Shown here: positions 33,090 to 43,980 of the stretch, one piece after another
Numbering within the stretch: the first letter of the stretch is position 1
How the letters are laid out: each line of letters begins with the position of its first letter
Source of the DNA: Posidonia oceanica
Lineage: Eukaryota > Streptophyta > Magnoliopsida > Alismatales > Posidoniaceae
Assembly: GCA_037176725.1 (NCBI GenBank)
Contig: JAZBRS010000020.1
Span: forward strand, 97,172,501 to 97,236,500
Length of the DNA stretch: 64,000 bases
Direction: 5' to 3'
Position numbers and translations under genes: made by a program
The notes under the pieces: generated by a model
What the model saw: only the letters and a program-made list of their open reading frames with translations
Databases searched by the model: none
Told to the model about the DNA's origin: nothing

Positions 33090-36000
33090 TTATGTCAAAA
33101 TTTTCCTAGGAACTTAAGAGATTTTATGGAATTTATTAATATTTAAATGTAGAGGGATTTACTTTGGGATTTAAATGTGTAAAAAAGGAATTCCATTGTT
33201 AAATTTTAATTAGATTGTTAATGGATTAATTCGGAATCTAATGGATTAATGGATTGTCAAAACCCTAAACCCTAAACCTTCCCAAAACCCTACAAAATCC
33301 CATCTAAAATCATAGAAAACCCTAGATCACAACCCTAGAACCCTAGGTCACACACCTGCACAAACCCCCCTCAAATTCAAGTCTTTATCCTCCCTATCTC
33401 TCCTGATTATCCTTTTCTCTCTCCTGATTATTCTTTTTCTCTCTCCTAATTATCCTTTTCTCTTTCTTCACTATTCTCCCCCTTTCTTCTTCTCATTTCT
33501 TCTCTAAACTCATCATCAACCCCATTTAACACTTCTTAAAACAATTAAAGAGAAAAAACCAACCAGAAAAATAAATCAAACACCTAAAAATAATTCAAAA
33601 GAAAATCTAATTAAAAGCAAATCAAAACAACCCAAAAACAGTTAAAACTAATTAAAAAAAAACTAAAACAAACTAAAAAACTTAAAGACAATTTAAAACA
33701 ATTAAAAAACAAATTTCAAGACTTAAAACAATTAAAAAACAAATTTCAAAACTTAAAGACAATTAAAGCAAATCAAAACCCATTAAAAACAATTAAAGAA
33801 GCAAACATAAGAAAAACCACTCAAAATCCTTAAAAAACATCCTAAAAATCTAATCAAAAACCTTAAAATTATCAAAAGAAAATTAAAACAACTAATAAAC
33901 TTAAAATCAAAAGGAACAAACTTAAATAATCTAAACGATTAAAAAACTCTAAGAAAACAATTAAAAGAAAAATTTAAACAATTAACAACTAAAAAGAAGA
34001 CAAATTTAAAAACAATTAATAATTAAAATCAAAGGGAAAAACTTAATCAAATTAAAAAACTTAAAAACAATTAACAAACTTAAAATGGAAAAAAAAACTT
34101 AAAAACAATTAACAAACTTAAAATGGAAAAGAAAACTCAAAATCAATTAACAAACTTAAATCAAGAAGAAAATTCAAACAATTAAAACAATCAAGGAAAA
34201 AACTTAAAAAACCATTAACAAACTTAAAGAATAATTAAAAGAAAGACCTAAAAATAATTACCTAAAACTCTAAAACAAATCCAAAAACCAAAACCTAATT
34301 TCCTTTTTCATTTTTTTTTCTCTCTTCTTTCTTCTTCTTTTTCTCCTTCTTTTCTTCCTCCTTTCCTTTCACTTTTGTTTTTCTCTTCTTTTTTCCACAC
34401 ACCAAAGCCCATGGCCCACTTCTATTTTTCTTCTTTTTTTTCCCAACATTTTCCTTCACAGCAGCCCACAGCCCACCTTCTTCCTCCTATTCTTCTTCTT
34501 CCCTCTTCCTCCTCTCAAGCAACAAAGGACAGCCTCCTCCATCCTTTTTTTAAAAACCTGCCTGACATCCCATGCCCTGTGACCTCCTGGCTCCTAGCCT
34601 CCTACTACCACTCCACCACCATGCCACCTTACCCTGTGGCAAAGACTAGCCATTCCCAAGACCAAGGACCACTGCCATTGACAATAGAGACCTACACACA
34701 AGAAAACCCAACCAACAAAAACCAAGAAAAAAGGGAAGAAGGTGGAGAAGAGTCAACACCACAGACAAAAAACCCAGAACCCCACTCACTTGGTGCAACG
34801 GAGAAGTCAGCAAAGAAAAAAAAAACAAACAGAAGAGAGGAGAGGAAGAGGAAAACCCAACAAAAACCTACCCACAAACAGACCACCCAACACCTCCTCT
34901 CCACTCTCTCTTTCTCCTCACAACCAACCCTTAGACCACACTCTAGACCTCCCAGAACACCCTCACCACCTCCAGAAGCCAGAGAGAAAGAGGAAACCAA
35001 TGAAGAGAAGAAGAAGAGGAGAGAGAAACTACAACAGAACTTCTCCAATTTTCTACGATCACCCCGACATGCGAAAAAATCATCCAAGTCCACCACTAAA
35101 TCCTGCTCGTTCCCCTCTTCGTTCCCATATTTTTATTTTCACGTTTCGAGCCGCGTAGCACCCACAGAAGCTCGCCGGAGTTGGCCTTCTTCCTCGGCAC
35201 CGTTCGCCGGAGCAGCAGCCACGTCGCCTCCTCGTGCCACCACGCCGCTCCGAAGGCCGCCCCAGACCTCACCGCGCCTCCGCCGGACCCCCCGCAGGCC
35301 AGCCACGCCGCCAGCACGCCGCTCCGCCACCTCCTCCACCGCACAGCGACTTCCCCGGCGACCTGCCCGCATGCTACTATAGCTGCTACAGTAGGTGCCA
35401 TGAAATAATGCTTACGTTTTCTTTTGTTTTTTATTTTTCCTTAACTTAGGAACTTTACCATGACATTGCATTTCTACCTTACATTTTCTCCTATTTGCTT
35501 TCGGGTCCAACCACTGTTTATGTTTCATTTAATTTTGAATAAAAACCATATAAAATTGCATAAAAATATGTAGTTTCGTTTATTTGCATGTTAGTCCAGT
35601 TGTAGTTCAAAGTTCTTTAGTTTTCTTTTAGTTTTAGTCCTGCTAGTTTTTTTTATTACATATTAGTCCTCTGCAGTTAATGTTTTTTAGTTTTATTTAT
35701 TTCTAGCCCAGTTATTTATTTTATTTGCATGTTGATCTTGCTGTAGTTCAAAATAACTTTTTGTTTCTTAGTTTCCAGCCCAGTAACTTATTTATTTTGC
35801 TTCTAAGTCCTGTGGTTGTTAAATGTCATTTAAATATCTACTTTTATCTTATTACATTACTCTTAACTCCTACTATTTATTTTATTTACAAGTCAGTCCT
35901 CTATTTGGTTGTAAAATTCATTTAATTTCTTATTTTACCTTATTGCATTGCACTTTTATCCTACTTTATTTTATTTTTGCTATTTAGTCCTTTGCATGCA

Positions 36001-38150
36001 TGCACAGCATCTTTTAATTGCATTTTACCTTATAAAATTACATTTTAGCCCCTGCATATTTTTAAATTGCATTTCAGTCCTATGTATGTTTACAAAAATC
36101 ATTTAATTGCATCTTTACCTTATTAAATTGCATTTCAGACTCTGCATTTTATTTTATTTGCATCTAGACCCTCAAGTTTTCAAAAACATTGCATATAGGC
36201 CCTTAACTTTTCAAAATCCTTACATATAGGTCCCTAACTTTTCAAAGACTTGCATATAGGTCCCTAACTTTTCTAAAACATCATATTTAGGTCATTTTCT
36301 TGCATTTTTGCATGCATTGCACCCATGCATCACTGCACTTAGCATTTTTGCATACTTTTAAGCACATTTAACTCCCATGTATGTGGGAGGACTTGTTTTG
36401 CATACCCCTAGGACCCATTTTACACTTAGATCCCGTCTTTTCCCTTGGCCCTTGGGCCTTCTGCCTTGAAGCCTGGATATCTTCCGATCGGACCGTCGGA
36501 TTTTCGCAACCAAGCTACCTGGACCACCCTGGTGGAGCGGACTCCCATGCTGACCAAGCTCACCTCAGATCAGGCCTCAGATCTCCAAGGTAAGTCCTTC
36601 TGAACTCCTGCATAGCACTTAGTTACATATCACTTGCATTGCATGCATTGTTTCCGCTCTGCGTTTTCCGTGCATGTAGATTAGGACTTCCTCTTCTTGC
36701 CTATCTACTCTACTTCCCATTTTCGTGTACTCTTAGTGTTTTTGGGTCGAGTTTCCCCTGGATTCGCTACTGATCGCGACCTTCTTCCCCCTTTTCCACG
36801 ATCTGATTGCACCGCGAGCTTTGGGCAGCGTGCGAGACACATCGTGGGACGGTTTAGTGGGAAACAGTCGCAGAATAGTGGTGATCCCTCCACTTGCTTT
36901 CTTTCCCCTTTGTAGGTCTTCACACCTGCATTGCGTGGTCCTTAAGCGGTGTTTGTCTTCACACTTACATCGCTTGCCTCTTTACCTGTTTGATTCCTCC
37001 CCTTTGCCTGTTTTTGCATCGTTTTGCGTGCTAGCATCTATTTTCCCCTGTTTTCGCATAGTTTTGCGTGCCAGCATATGTTTTCGCCTATTTTCGCATC
37101 GTCTTGCGCGCTTGTATCTGTTTTTTGCTCGTTTTTGCACTGTTTTGTGTGCCGACATCTGTTTTCGCCTGTTTTTGCACTGTTTTGCGTGTCTGCTTTG
37201 TTTCTTGCATCGTTTTGAGTGTCGACTTTGTTTCTTGCATCGTTTTACGTGCATGTTTTGTTTCTTGCACCGTTTTGTGTGCCGACTTTGTTTTTTGCAC
37301 CATTTCGCGTGCCTGCTTTGTTTCTCGTGCCGTTTTGCTTGCCTACTTTGTTTCTCGCACCGTTTTGCGTGCTTGCTTTGTTTCTTGTACCATTTTGCGT
37401 GTTGACTTTGTTTCTCGCTTTGTTTTGCGTGTTTGACGTTGTTTTCTCTTGCATGTTGCCTGCATTGCCTGGTTTTACCGATGTTTTGTTTTATCGCCTA
37501 CATTTGCATATAGGGTAGTGATGCTTACTGCTTGGAGTTCTCACGGACTAGGGTTCGCCCGGTTCGGAACACAAATAGCGCTGCTGAGCACTTAGATCGC
37601 ACGTTTAATTCCTTGCACGTATTCTATCACTTAGAGCACACCTTTGAGCATCTAATTAGGCATTCATGGCACTTAGGCATTCGAAATATGCATTTCCCCG
37701 CGTATGCGAGCGTAAGCCTAGAAAGACCGATTCTCGGGCGTGTTGGGGGTGCCTAACACCTTCTCCGCACGTAACAGGAGTCCTTGCCCTTTCTCTTGGC
37801 CCGCAATGACCATATTGCCCTTATCCTAGGCATGAGTCACATCATTTGCATCTCATTGCATCTCATTTCTCTTGCATTGCATTGCATTGCATCTTTTGCT
37901 TGGTTTTGCATGATTATTCGTGCATTTCCCCGATTTTCCTTGTCTCCTGACTTAATAGACGCGGTGGTGACTCTGATTTGTCTTATCTTCTTCTTTTCTC
38001 CCCTTTTCTCCCTTTTTTTTTCCCTTTTTTAAGTGTTTTCAAGTTAAGTCTTCCTTCTCGGACACAGCCGCTAGTAGTGAACCTGATTCTGATCGGTGCA
38101 CGCGAGCTGTGGCAATGTGCATGGACGATCTGAACACCGGGATTATTACA
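33090..38150 (+). mobile_element. long LTR (5.06 kb), Tat/Ogre-like, plus orientation
   Basis: Inverted homologue of 21825-27669. It ends in GATTATTACA at 38150, matching the other copy; the start is set by aligning TTATGTCA with the TATTGACA start of that copy. Flanks GGAGG and GAAGT make no clean target duplication, and a purine tract precedes it, so it may be a 3' LTR that lost its internal region rather than a solo LTR. Plus-strand sequence from about 33250 to 35100 is very poor in G. A conserved donor CCAAG/GTAAGTCC lies at about 36590 in both copies. No gene inside. Confidence 0.72.
37010..37440 (+). repeat. tandem repeats inside the long LTR
   Basis: Three to four longer units (about 45 bp, with GTTTTCGCCT) are followed by about eight 30-bp units containing CGTTTTGCGTGCC and CTTTGTTTCT. 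Same tract as 22530-22800 in the other copy. Confidence 0.85.
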
Positions 38151-38184
38151 GAAGTCATTAATGTTTTCTTTTCTTTCATGTCAG

Positions 38185-40547
38185 ATGCCATTGCCTAGCC
38201 GGGCGCGCTTCAGCTAGGAGGACTTGCACGAGACGTACACCCGTCTCCCGAAGTTTCAGCGGGCGAGGTTTGCGAGGATGGGCTTCGGTCATATTTTGGA
38301 GCTAGTGCCTTTTGAGATCCACCTCGGACTCTTGGTCTCCTTTGCAGAGAGGTTCAACAGCAGTTCTGGCAGCTTCATCCTTCGTGTGGGTGAGATGATG
38401 ATCACCTTGGAGGATGTAGTCCGGTTGATGGGCCTGAGGGTTGATGGAGAGCCCATGGTGGTGGTTTGGCAGCCCTGCTATGGTGACGAGCTGGAGGCCT
38501 GCTACGGTGTGCGACCTCCTCATTCTAGCCATTGCCATACGCGTGTCAATGTGAAGTGGCTGAAGGATCGGCTCGACGCTCTCTTCTTAGTTGACGTGGT
38601 GACTCTGGACGTGGCGGACCAACAGCTCCGGGTCTTCATGTCCATCCTGTTCCACAGACCTTTCTTCGGCACGTCTTCACAGATGCTTCATGTCGTTTCC
38701 ATTCCTCTTCTTTTGGATGTAGAGAGGATTGGTACTTACTCTTGGGGCTCAGCCATGCTGGTCTACTTGATCTCTCGGCTAGAGGCCTTTGCTGTAGGCC
38801 AGACCCACTCTCTTTCAGACTGTCTGCCCCTTTTCCAGGTTCGTGCTTTATTTATTTGCCTGTCTTTTGTTTAATTGCCTGCCTCTGACTTGAAACTGTC
38901 CCTTTTTTTGTGACAGACATGGATCTTCGAGCACTTTTTGTACCTTCGACCCGGAGTTCCAGGAGATGGCCCCGTTGAGTTTCCTCGAGCTCGGCAGTGG
39001 AGTGACATGCAGTTGGCTCTAGAGTGGCTTCGCCCTGTTAGGCATCTGGGCTGCTTCTTGTTAGAGATCCTCCTAGAGGAGTGGGTAAGTTTCAATGTTT
39101 AGTTCCTTTCTTTCCCTGCATAGTTTGTTGGTTTCTGACCAAGTTGTGCTCACAGGTTGTCTAGAGACCCTACTCTGAGGACGAGCACGCTGCTGAGGAG
39201 CCCGTGGTGCGCGGTTCCCACTTGTTTTTTCGGGAGTGTTGGCTCATTAGCCTCTTTCAGTGCTACTACAGTCAAGTGGGCCATGTCCTGAGACAGTTTG
39301 GCCTTCGGCAGGTCATCCCAACATTCAGTCCTATGGATCGCTCTCTGGGATCCTCTAGGGGAGGTCAGTCTGATGCTCCTCAGCTGTTCGCAGATCAGCT
39401 CGAGAACTGGTGCTCGGGTGGCACGGCTCCCCTTTCTGACGGTTCGGCAGAGACGGAGGCGGCGTGGAGGACCTGGTTTGACACTTCGTTTGGCCATCTG
39501 ATTGTCTTCCACCGTGCTGTCTTTTACGGTCGCTCCAACGTACCGATGGGCGTTGGTCCTGGTGCGAGTGTTAGTGACCTTCAGCGGGAGTTGGCGACTG
39601 CCAACAGTCGCATTCAGGAGCTGGTAAGCAATTTCTTCTTGTGTTCTTTCACCTTACTGCTTATTTGCTTATGCATCTCTTTTGGTCGCACAGCTGGCAG
39701 CTTCAGAGGGTATGACTGAGGTATTTAGGACTTAGCAGCAGCAGCACTCTTTGAGGGTTGAGGAGATAGTGTAGGAGAGGGACAAGCTGTTGTCCCGTCT
39801 GCATGAGTTTCGAGCACGGGTGAGCCTCGTTTTTTTTCCTTTCAGTTGTTTGTGCCTGTTCCTACTGTTTAACTGTCGTTTTTTTGCTTTGATATAGGCT
39901 GAGGGTGCCTCGACAAGTGCGGAGTCTCCCCCTGCTCCCACCACAGGTCCAACTGCTTCCCGTGCTGAGGGCATACTTGCTGAGGAGGTCCGGGCTCATG
40001 ATTCAGAGGTACTACCACACTTTTCTTACTTTAAATACCTGTAAATACCTGTCCTCTAACTTATATAATTTCATTGTGCAGATTCAGGCGATGATGGACC
40101 TGATCCACACACCTCCAGCCACTGGTCCCACTCAAAGCCAGCTAGACGATGCTTTGGGGCGTGTCGAGGAGCTACAGGGGCGTCTCAGTCAGGTGGAGCG
40201 GGAGCATGACAGCTGCATCCAGAAGTTAGAGGCTTGTGTTGCCGCATCTGAGAGGGAGACAGCCAGGGCACGTCTTGAGGCGAACTCCACAAGAAGGGTA
40301 ACTCCTTTTCTACTTGAGCACATTTGATTACTGCTAGCCTTCTTGCTTAATTACTCTAACTCTGGGACTGCTGTCTTCTTTACTGCAGTTAAGCGTTGGT
40401 CGTAGCCAGCGGATACAGGAGTTGGAGGCACAGTTGGCACAGACTTAGGCGACAGTTGCAGTGGTTCTTCCCGACGCTGACATTCCTGGTCCGGTTGCCG
40501 CAGCCCTGTCAGTGTCAACGCACTCCAGAGTTCTGTCAGTTGAGTAG
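38185..40547 (+). pseudogene. plant mobile domain (PMD) protein 2, seven exons, antisense to gag-pol
   Basis: Second PMD gene. Exons: 38185-38838, 38917-39084, 39156-39623, 39694-39819, 39898-40008, 40082-40297, 40389-40547. Every intron is GT-AG and phase 0, which supports the model; total about 633 codons. Exons 1-3 hold the PMD (GSFILRVGEMMITLEDVVRLMGL, GTYSWGSAMLVYLISRLEA, TWIFEHFLYLRPG). Exons 3-7 end in Gln/Glu/Arg-rich coiled-coil-like sequence (LQRELATANSRIQEL, RVEELQGRLSQVEREHD). TAG codons interrupt it at 38215, 39162, about 39733, 39772 and 40446. ATG 38185 follows a good acceptor (TTTCATGTCAG), so an upstream exon probably existed. The long LTR ends 34 bp before this ATG. Confidence 0.8.
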
Positions 40548-42003
40548 ATTGCGAGAGCACGGTCCTCCCCTCATCTTGGACTGCTTCGTTCTCTACTGAG
40601 GGGGTCTCGGGAGAGGAGCCAGAGTGGGGCGACCTCTTCAGTTGCATAGCCTACGCCAAGGCCTCCAGATGGTGGACATGAGGGTAGCGGCGAGTCTGAT
40701 CACTGAGCTTGTTCTCTTTTGTTTTTAGTAGAATATGTCAATGTAAAGTGAAAGCATTTATATGATGTAATGTTTCTTTTGTTTACCTGCACACTATGGC
40801 ATTTTTGTTAATAATCAAAAGACATACCTTTCTCGACAAAAGAATTGGCTAAGTTACTTTACTTTAAAGAAAGATATTGCAATGCATGTTGATGAATGTA
40901 TGTTACTGGTTTGAAATTGGATGGAGGGAATTAATTTCTGGCCTCAGTTGAAGAGATGGAAAATCGAAGCCCAGTGGACGCCGATTGTGAGTCCTGTGGA
41001 TGCTCTAAAGATTGTTGCCTAAGCAATGTCTTTGTTGAGAGAACGCACTCAAGCTGTGAGACACACTTGAGTAGGACGTTAACTCCGAATCTGGGTGGGT
41101 CGATTGTTGCATCATCAGCCAGATTAATTCCAGTTTTTCCTACTTACTAATTTCTCACTTGTAGGTAGGTTGAATGTTTTGGTTTCTTGTTTTTTGATTT
41201 TTTTTGTCTTTTCCTAGGTTTTGTAATTTTTTTTGGCGTTTTTGCTTTTACAATCTTTTTGGGTTTTGTTGCTTCTCTAATTTTTTGGATTTTTGATTTC
41301 TCTAATGGGAAAAGCTAAGTATCTACTCTAAGCGTTAGCCTTTGGGTTTGTTCTAGCCGTATGAGTGGACCCTATATTCGTGGACATGTCCCTTGTGTCA
41401 TGCTTGCACCTTTGGAGACTTTGGTCTGCCCATCAGTCCTTATTAGGGTTGTTCTTCCCTCAGCCCTTTCAGTCTTTGACCACCCAGGGTTGCGTATTCC
41501 TTGCCTGTCAGTGGAATAGGACGGGGGAGGTTTAAGACATAGTAGGCTCTCGATTTTGGCTTAGGTCTTGGATTCCACTTGCCTATTTTGGTCCTTAATG
41601 CGTCTTTCTAGGATTTATGCCTTACGATTCACAGATCGCTTTGGCAATTTTCTCTCTTTGGATAGCTCTTTGTTGACCTCTTTTAGTTGGATAGTTTCTT
41701 TTACTGTCTCTTTCCATTTGTTCCTCACTTGGACAGCTTCTTTGCTGCCTTCTTTCCTCTCTGTTTGGGCAGTTTTTGCTGCCATCTTTTCTAGACACTC
41801 TCTAAGTTATTTGGCAAGCAGTCCGTACCATAAACCTCTACTTCGAGCTTACCTTTCCCTTACTTCCCTGTGTAAGGTGTATGTGGAGATAGGTTAGGGC
41901 ATGGGTTCCCCTAGGTGTTCCTCTTCTTATTGGCTTTGGGAATCTTCCCCTTCTTTCAGCCCGATGTTAAGACCTAAGTCTACCATTGATACAAGCCTGC
42001 TGG
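40548..42003. other. region between PMD gene 2 and the end of pol
   Basis: The two transcription units converge here. T-rich stretches and pyrimidine-rich sequence (about 41160-41310, 41560-41800) are present, but no gene, TIR or LTR is seen. It probably holds the 3' ends of both the antisense gene and, on the minus strand, the post-integrase leader toward the LTR. Confidence 0.4.
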
Positions 42004-43113
42004 TCAAGGGTAATACTTTTTTAAGTGCATTGCATTCCAAGGGTCAAGAAGATCCATCCCGTTTTGGGATAACTGATAGGCATTCCCCGGATATGCAACA
42101 ACCACTACATAGGGTCCCTCCCAGTTTGGTTTTAACTTTCCGTTAGGGTGGGGTTTATTGTAGGGCAACACCTCTTTCAGCACTTGATCACCAATTTTAA
42201 ATTTGCATTCGATTACTTTCTTTTGGTAAGCCTTGGTTAACCTTTGTTGGTAGACACGCGTATGCTCGGCGGCTGCCAGCCATTTCTCATCAAGGAGTTC
42301 CAAATGAAGGAGTAGGGCTTGCCTCTTTTCTTCAGCAGACATTCTCCTATCAATTTTAACTCTTAACGAGGGGATCAGGATCTCGTATAGGACTACTGCT
42401 TCCATTCCAAAGGCTAAAGCATAGGGGGTTTGACCCATTGCCGTCCTTATGGTGGTGCGGTATGCCCATAATGCATTAACAACCTTATCTAACCAATCCG
42501 ATCCCTTAGCGTCTTCTACCGTCTTTTTAATGATTTTGATTAAGGTCTTATTAGTAGCTTCTGCTTCGCCGTTCCCTTGCGGGTAATACGGGGAAGAGTG
42601 GTGTAGAGTGATATCGAATTTTTGGCATAACCGCTTGAACTCTGAGATGAAGATCGGTCTGTTGTCTGCTACTAAAGCTTTAGGCACTCCGAACCTTGCG
42701 ATGATATTTCACTGTACGAATCGGCACAGTGTTGTGGCCTTGATGTTCGCGAATGCCTCCGCTTTTGCCCATTTGGTGAAGTATTCTGTCGCCGTGAGGA
42801 TGAAGGTGTTGCCCTTTCCTTGATGGATGGGTCCCACCACATCGAAGGCCCACATAGAGAAAGGCCATGGCGTTGATAAAGCGTGAAGCACTGAAGCTGG
42901 AGCATGAATCTTGTTGGCATGCAGCTGGCAGCTCTTGCACTGCTTGACTTTACTTGCACAGTCAGCTTCCATGGTAGGCCAGTAATGCCCCCTTCTGATT
43001 ATCAATTTGGCCATGAACTGGGAGTTGATGTGGCCCCCGCAGACTCCTTCATGTGTTTCTTTGAGAATTTCAGCTTATTCAGATGCATCCACACCTTGGA
43101 GTTCAATCCCTAA
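42004..43113 (-). pseudogene. Tat-like pol: integrase
   Basis: Minus strand, same frame as RT. Zinc-binding part: RRGHYWPTM and CKSCQLHANKIH. Catalytic residues in WAFDVVGPIH, VADNRPIF and PQGNGEAEATNKTL give a complete DDE set. The C-terminal part runs KIGDQVLKEV, NWEGPYVVV and ends NAMHLKKYYP with a stop. One TAG lies near 42710 before NIIARFGVP. No chromodomain follows, as expected for Tat rather than chromoviruses. Confidence 0.92.
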
Positions 43114-43980
43114 GGGTGTTCTCCAGAAGAGTGTGTTGGCTCTGATGTAGTACTTTGTAGCCATCCTCCTCAGTGCTTCTCTGTCCTTAGGAGTTGCATA
43201 GGTCGGGAAGGTGCGATCTTGTACATAATTCTGTATGTCATAGTACAACGGATTACCATCATTGCTTACTTCTATAGCTCCTTGATAACAAAGCTTTGCA
43301 CGCATTATGCTTTCCTGGTTTAGTTCCTCCCTGAATTCCTGAACCCATTCTGTTGCAGACCCCACTGTTGGTGCACTGATTTTTCGCACCGTGATGGATT
43401 GCTCGTTTGTCTCTGAACTGAAGGGGAACGAGGATGCCAATGAGGCCAATGAATCAGCCAGGATGTTGTTGCTTCTAAGTGCATGCACATATATTACTCT
43501 GTCAAACTTCTTCAATAAAGCTCTAGCTAGATTGCGGTATGCCTGCAGCTTTAGTGAGAGGGTCTTGTATTTGTTGAGGACTTGCCGTATGACAAGCTGT
43601 GAGCCCCCAATTACTTTTAGCCTCCTTGCCCCTAGATCGAGAGTCATTTGGAGCCCTAGAATGAGTGCCTCATATTCTGCGATATTATTACTCGCTGGGA
43701 AGAGTAGCTAGGCTGCAGCGGGGAGAACAACACCCTCCAGAGTGAGGAGTGTTGCCCTTATTCTGGTGCCCTGCGAGTTAAGTGCTCCATCAAAATGGAG
43801 GGTCCATTCTCTGATAAGTGGCATGACACTACTGATCGCCAGTATTTCCTCGTTTAGAAAATTTGTTGATACTGGCTGACACCCTAACACAGGTAGCCCG
43901 ACGTGTTGATCCGCGATGGCTTGCCCCTTGACTACCTTTTGAGTGATGAATTGTAGGTCGAACTCAGTGAGGAGCATTTG
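43114..43980 (-). pseudogene. Tat-like pol: archaeal-type RNase H (aRH)
   Basis: A second RNase H after the RT-linked one is characteristic of the Tat lineage. WTLHFDGALNSQG holds the first Asp and NNIAEYEALILGL the Glu. The usual GDSQLV reads GGSQLV here, so a catalytic Asp is replaced by Gly. A TAG lies at about 43708 after VVLPAAA. The domain is followed by the linker to the integrase. With the Asp lost this copy would be inactive even without the stop. Confidence 0.85.

Noticed and set aside
34375..35382. 335-codon open frame
   Set aside because: Low-complexity Ser/Pro/Lys-rich product of G-poor sequence inside the long LTR; not conserved as a protein in the inverted copy.
33090..38150. 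Solo LTR with target duplication
   Set aside because: Flanks GGAGG and GAAGT do not match, and a purine tract precedes it, so a solo LTR is not proven.
41568..41897. 109-codon plus-strand frame
   Set aside because: Ser/Leu-rich product of pyrimidine-rich sequence between the converging genes; no domain.
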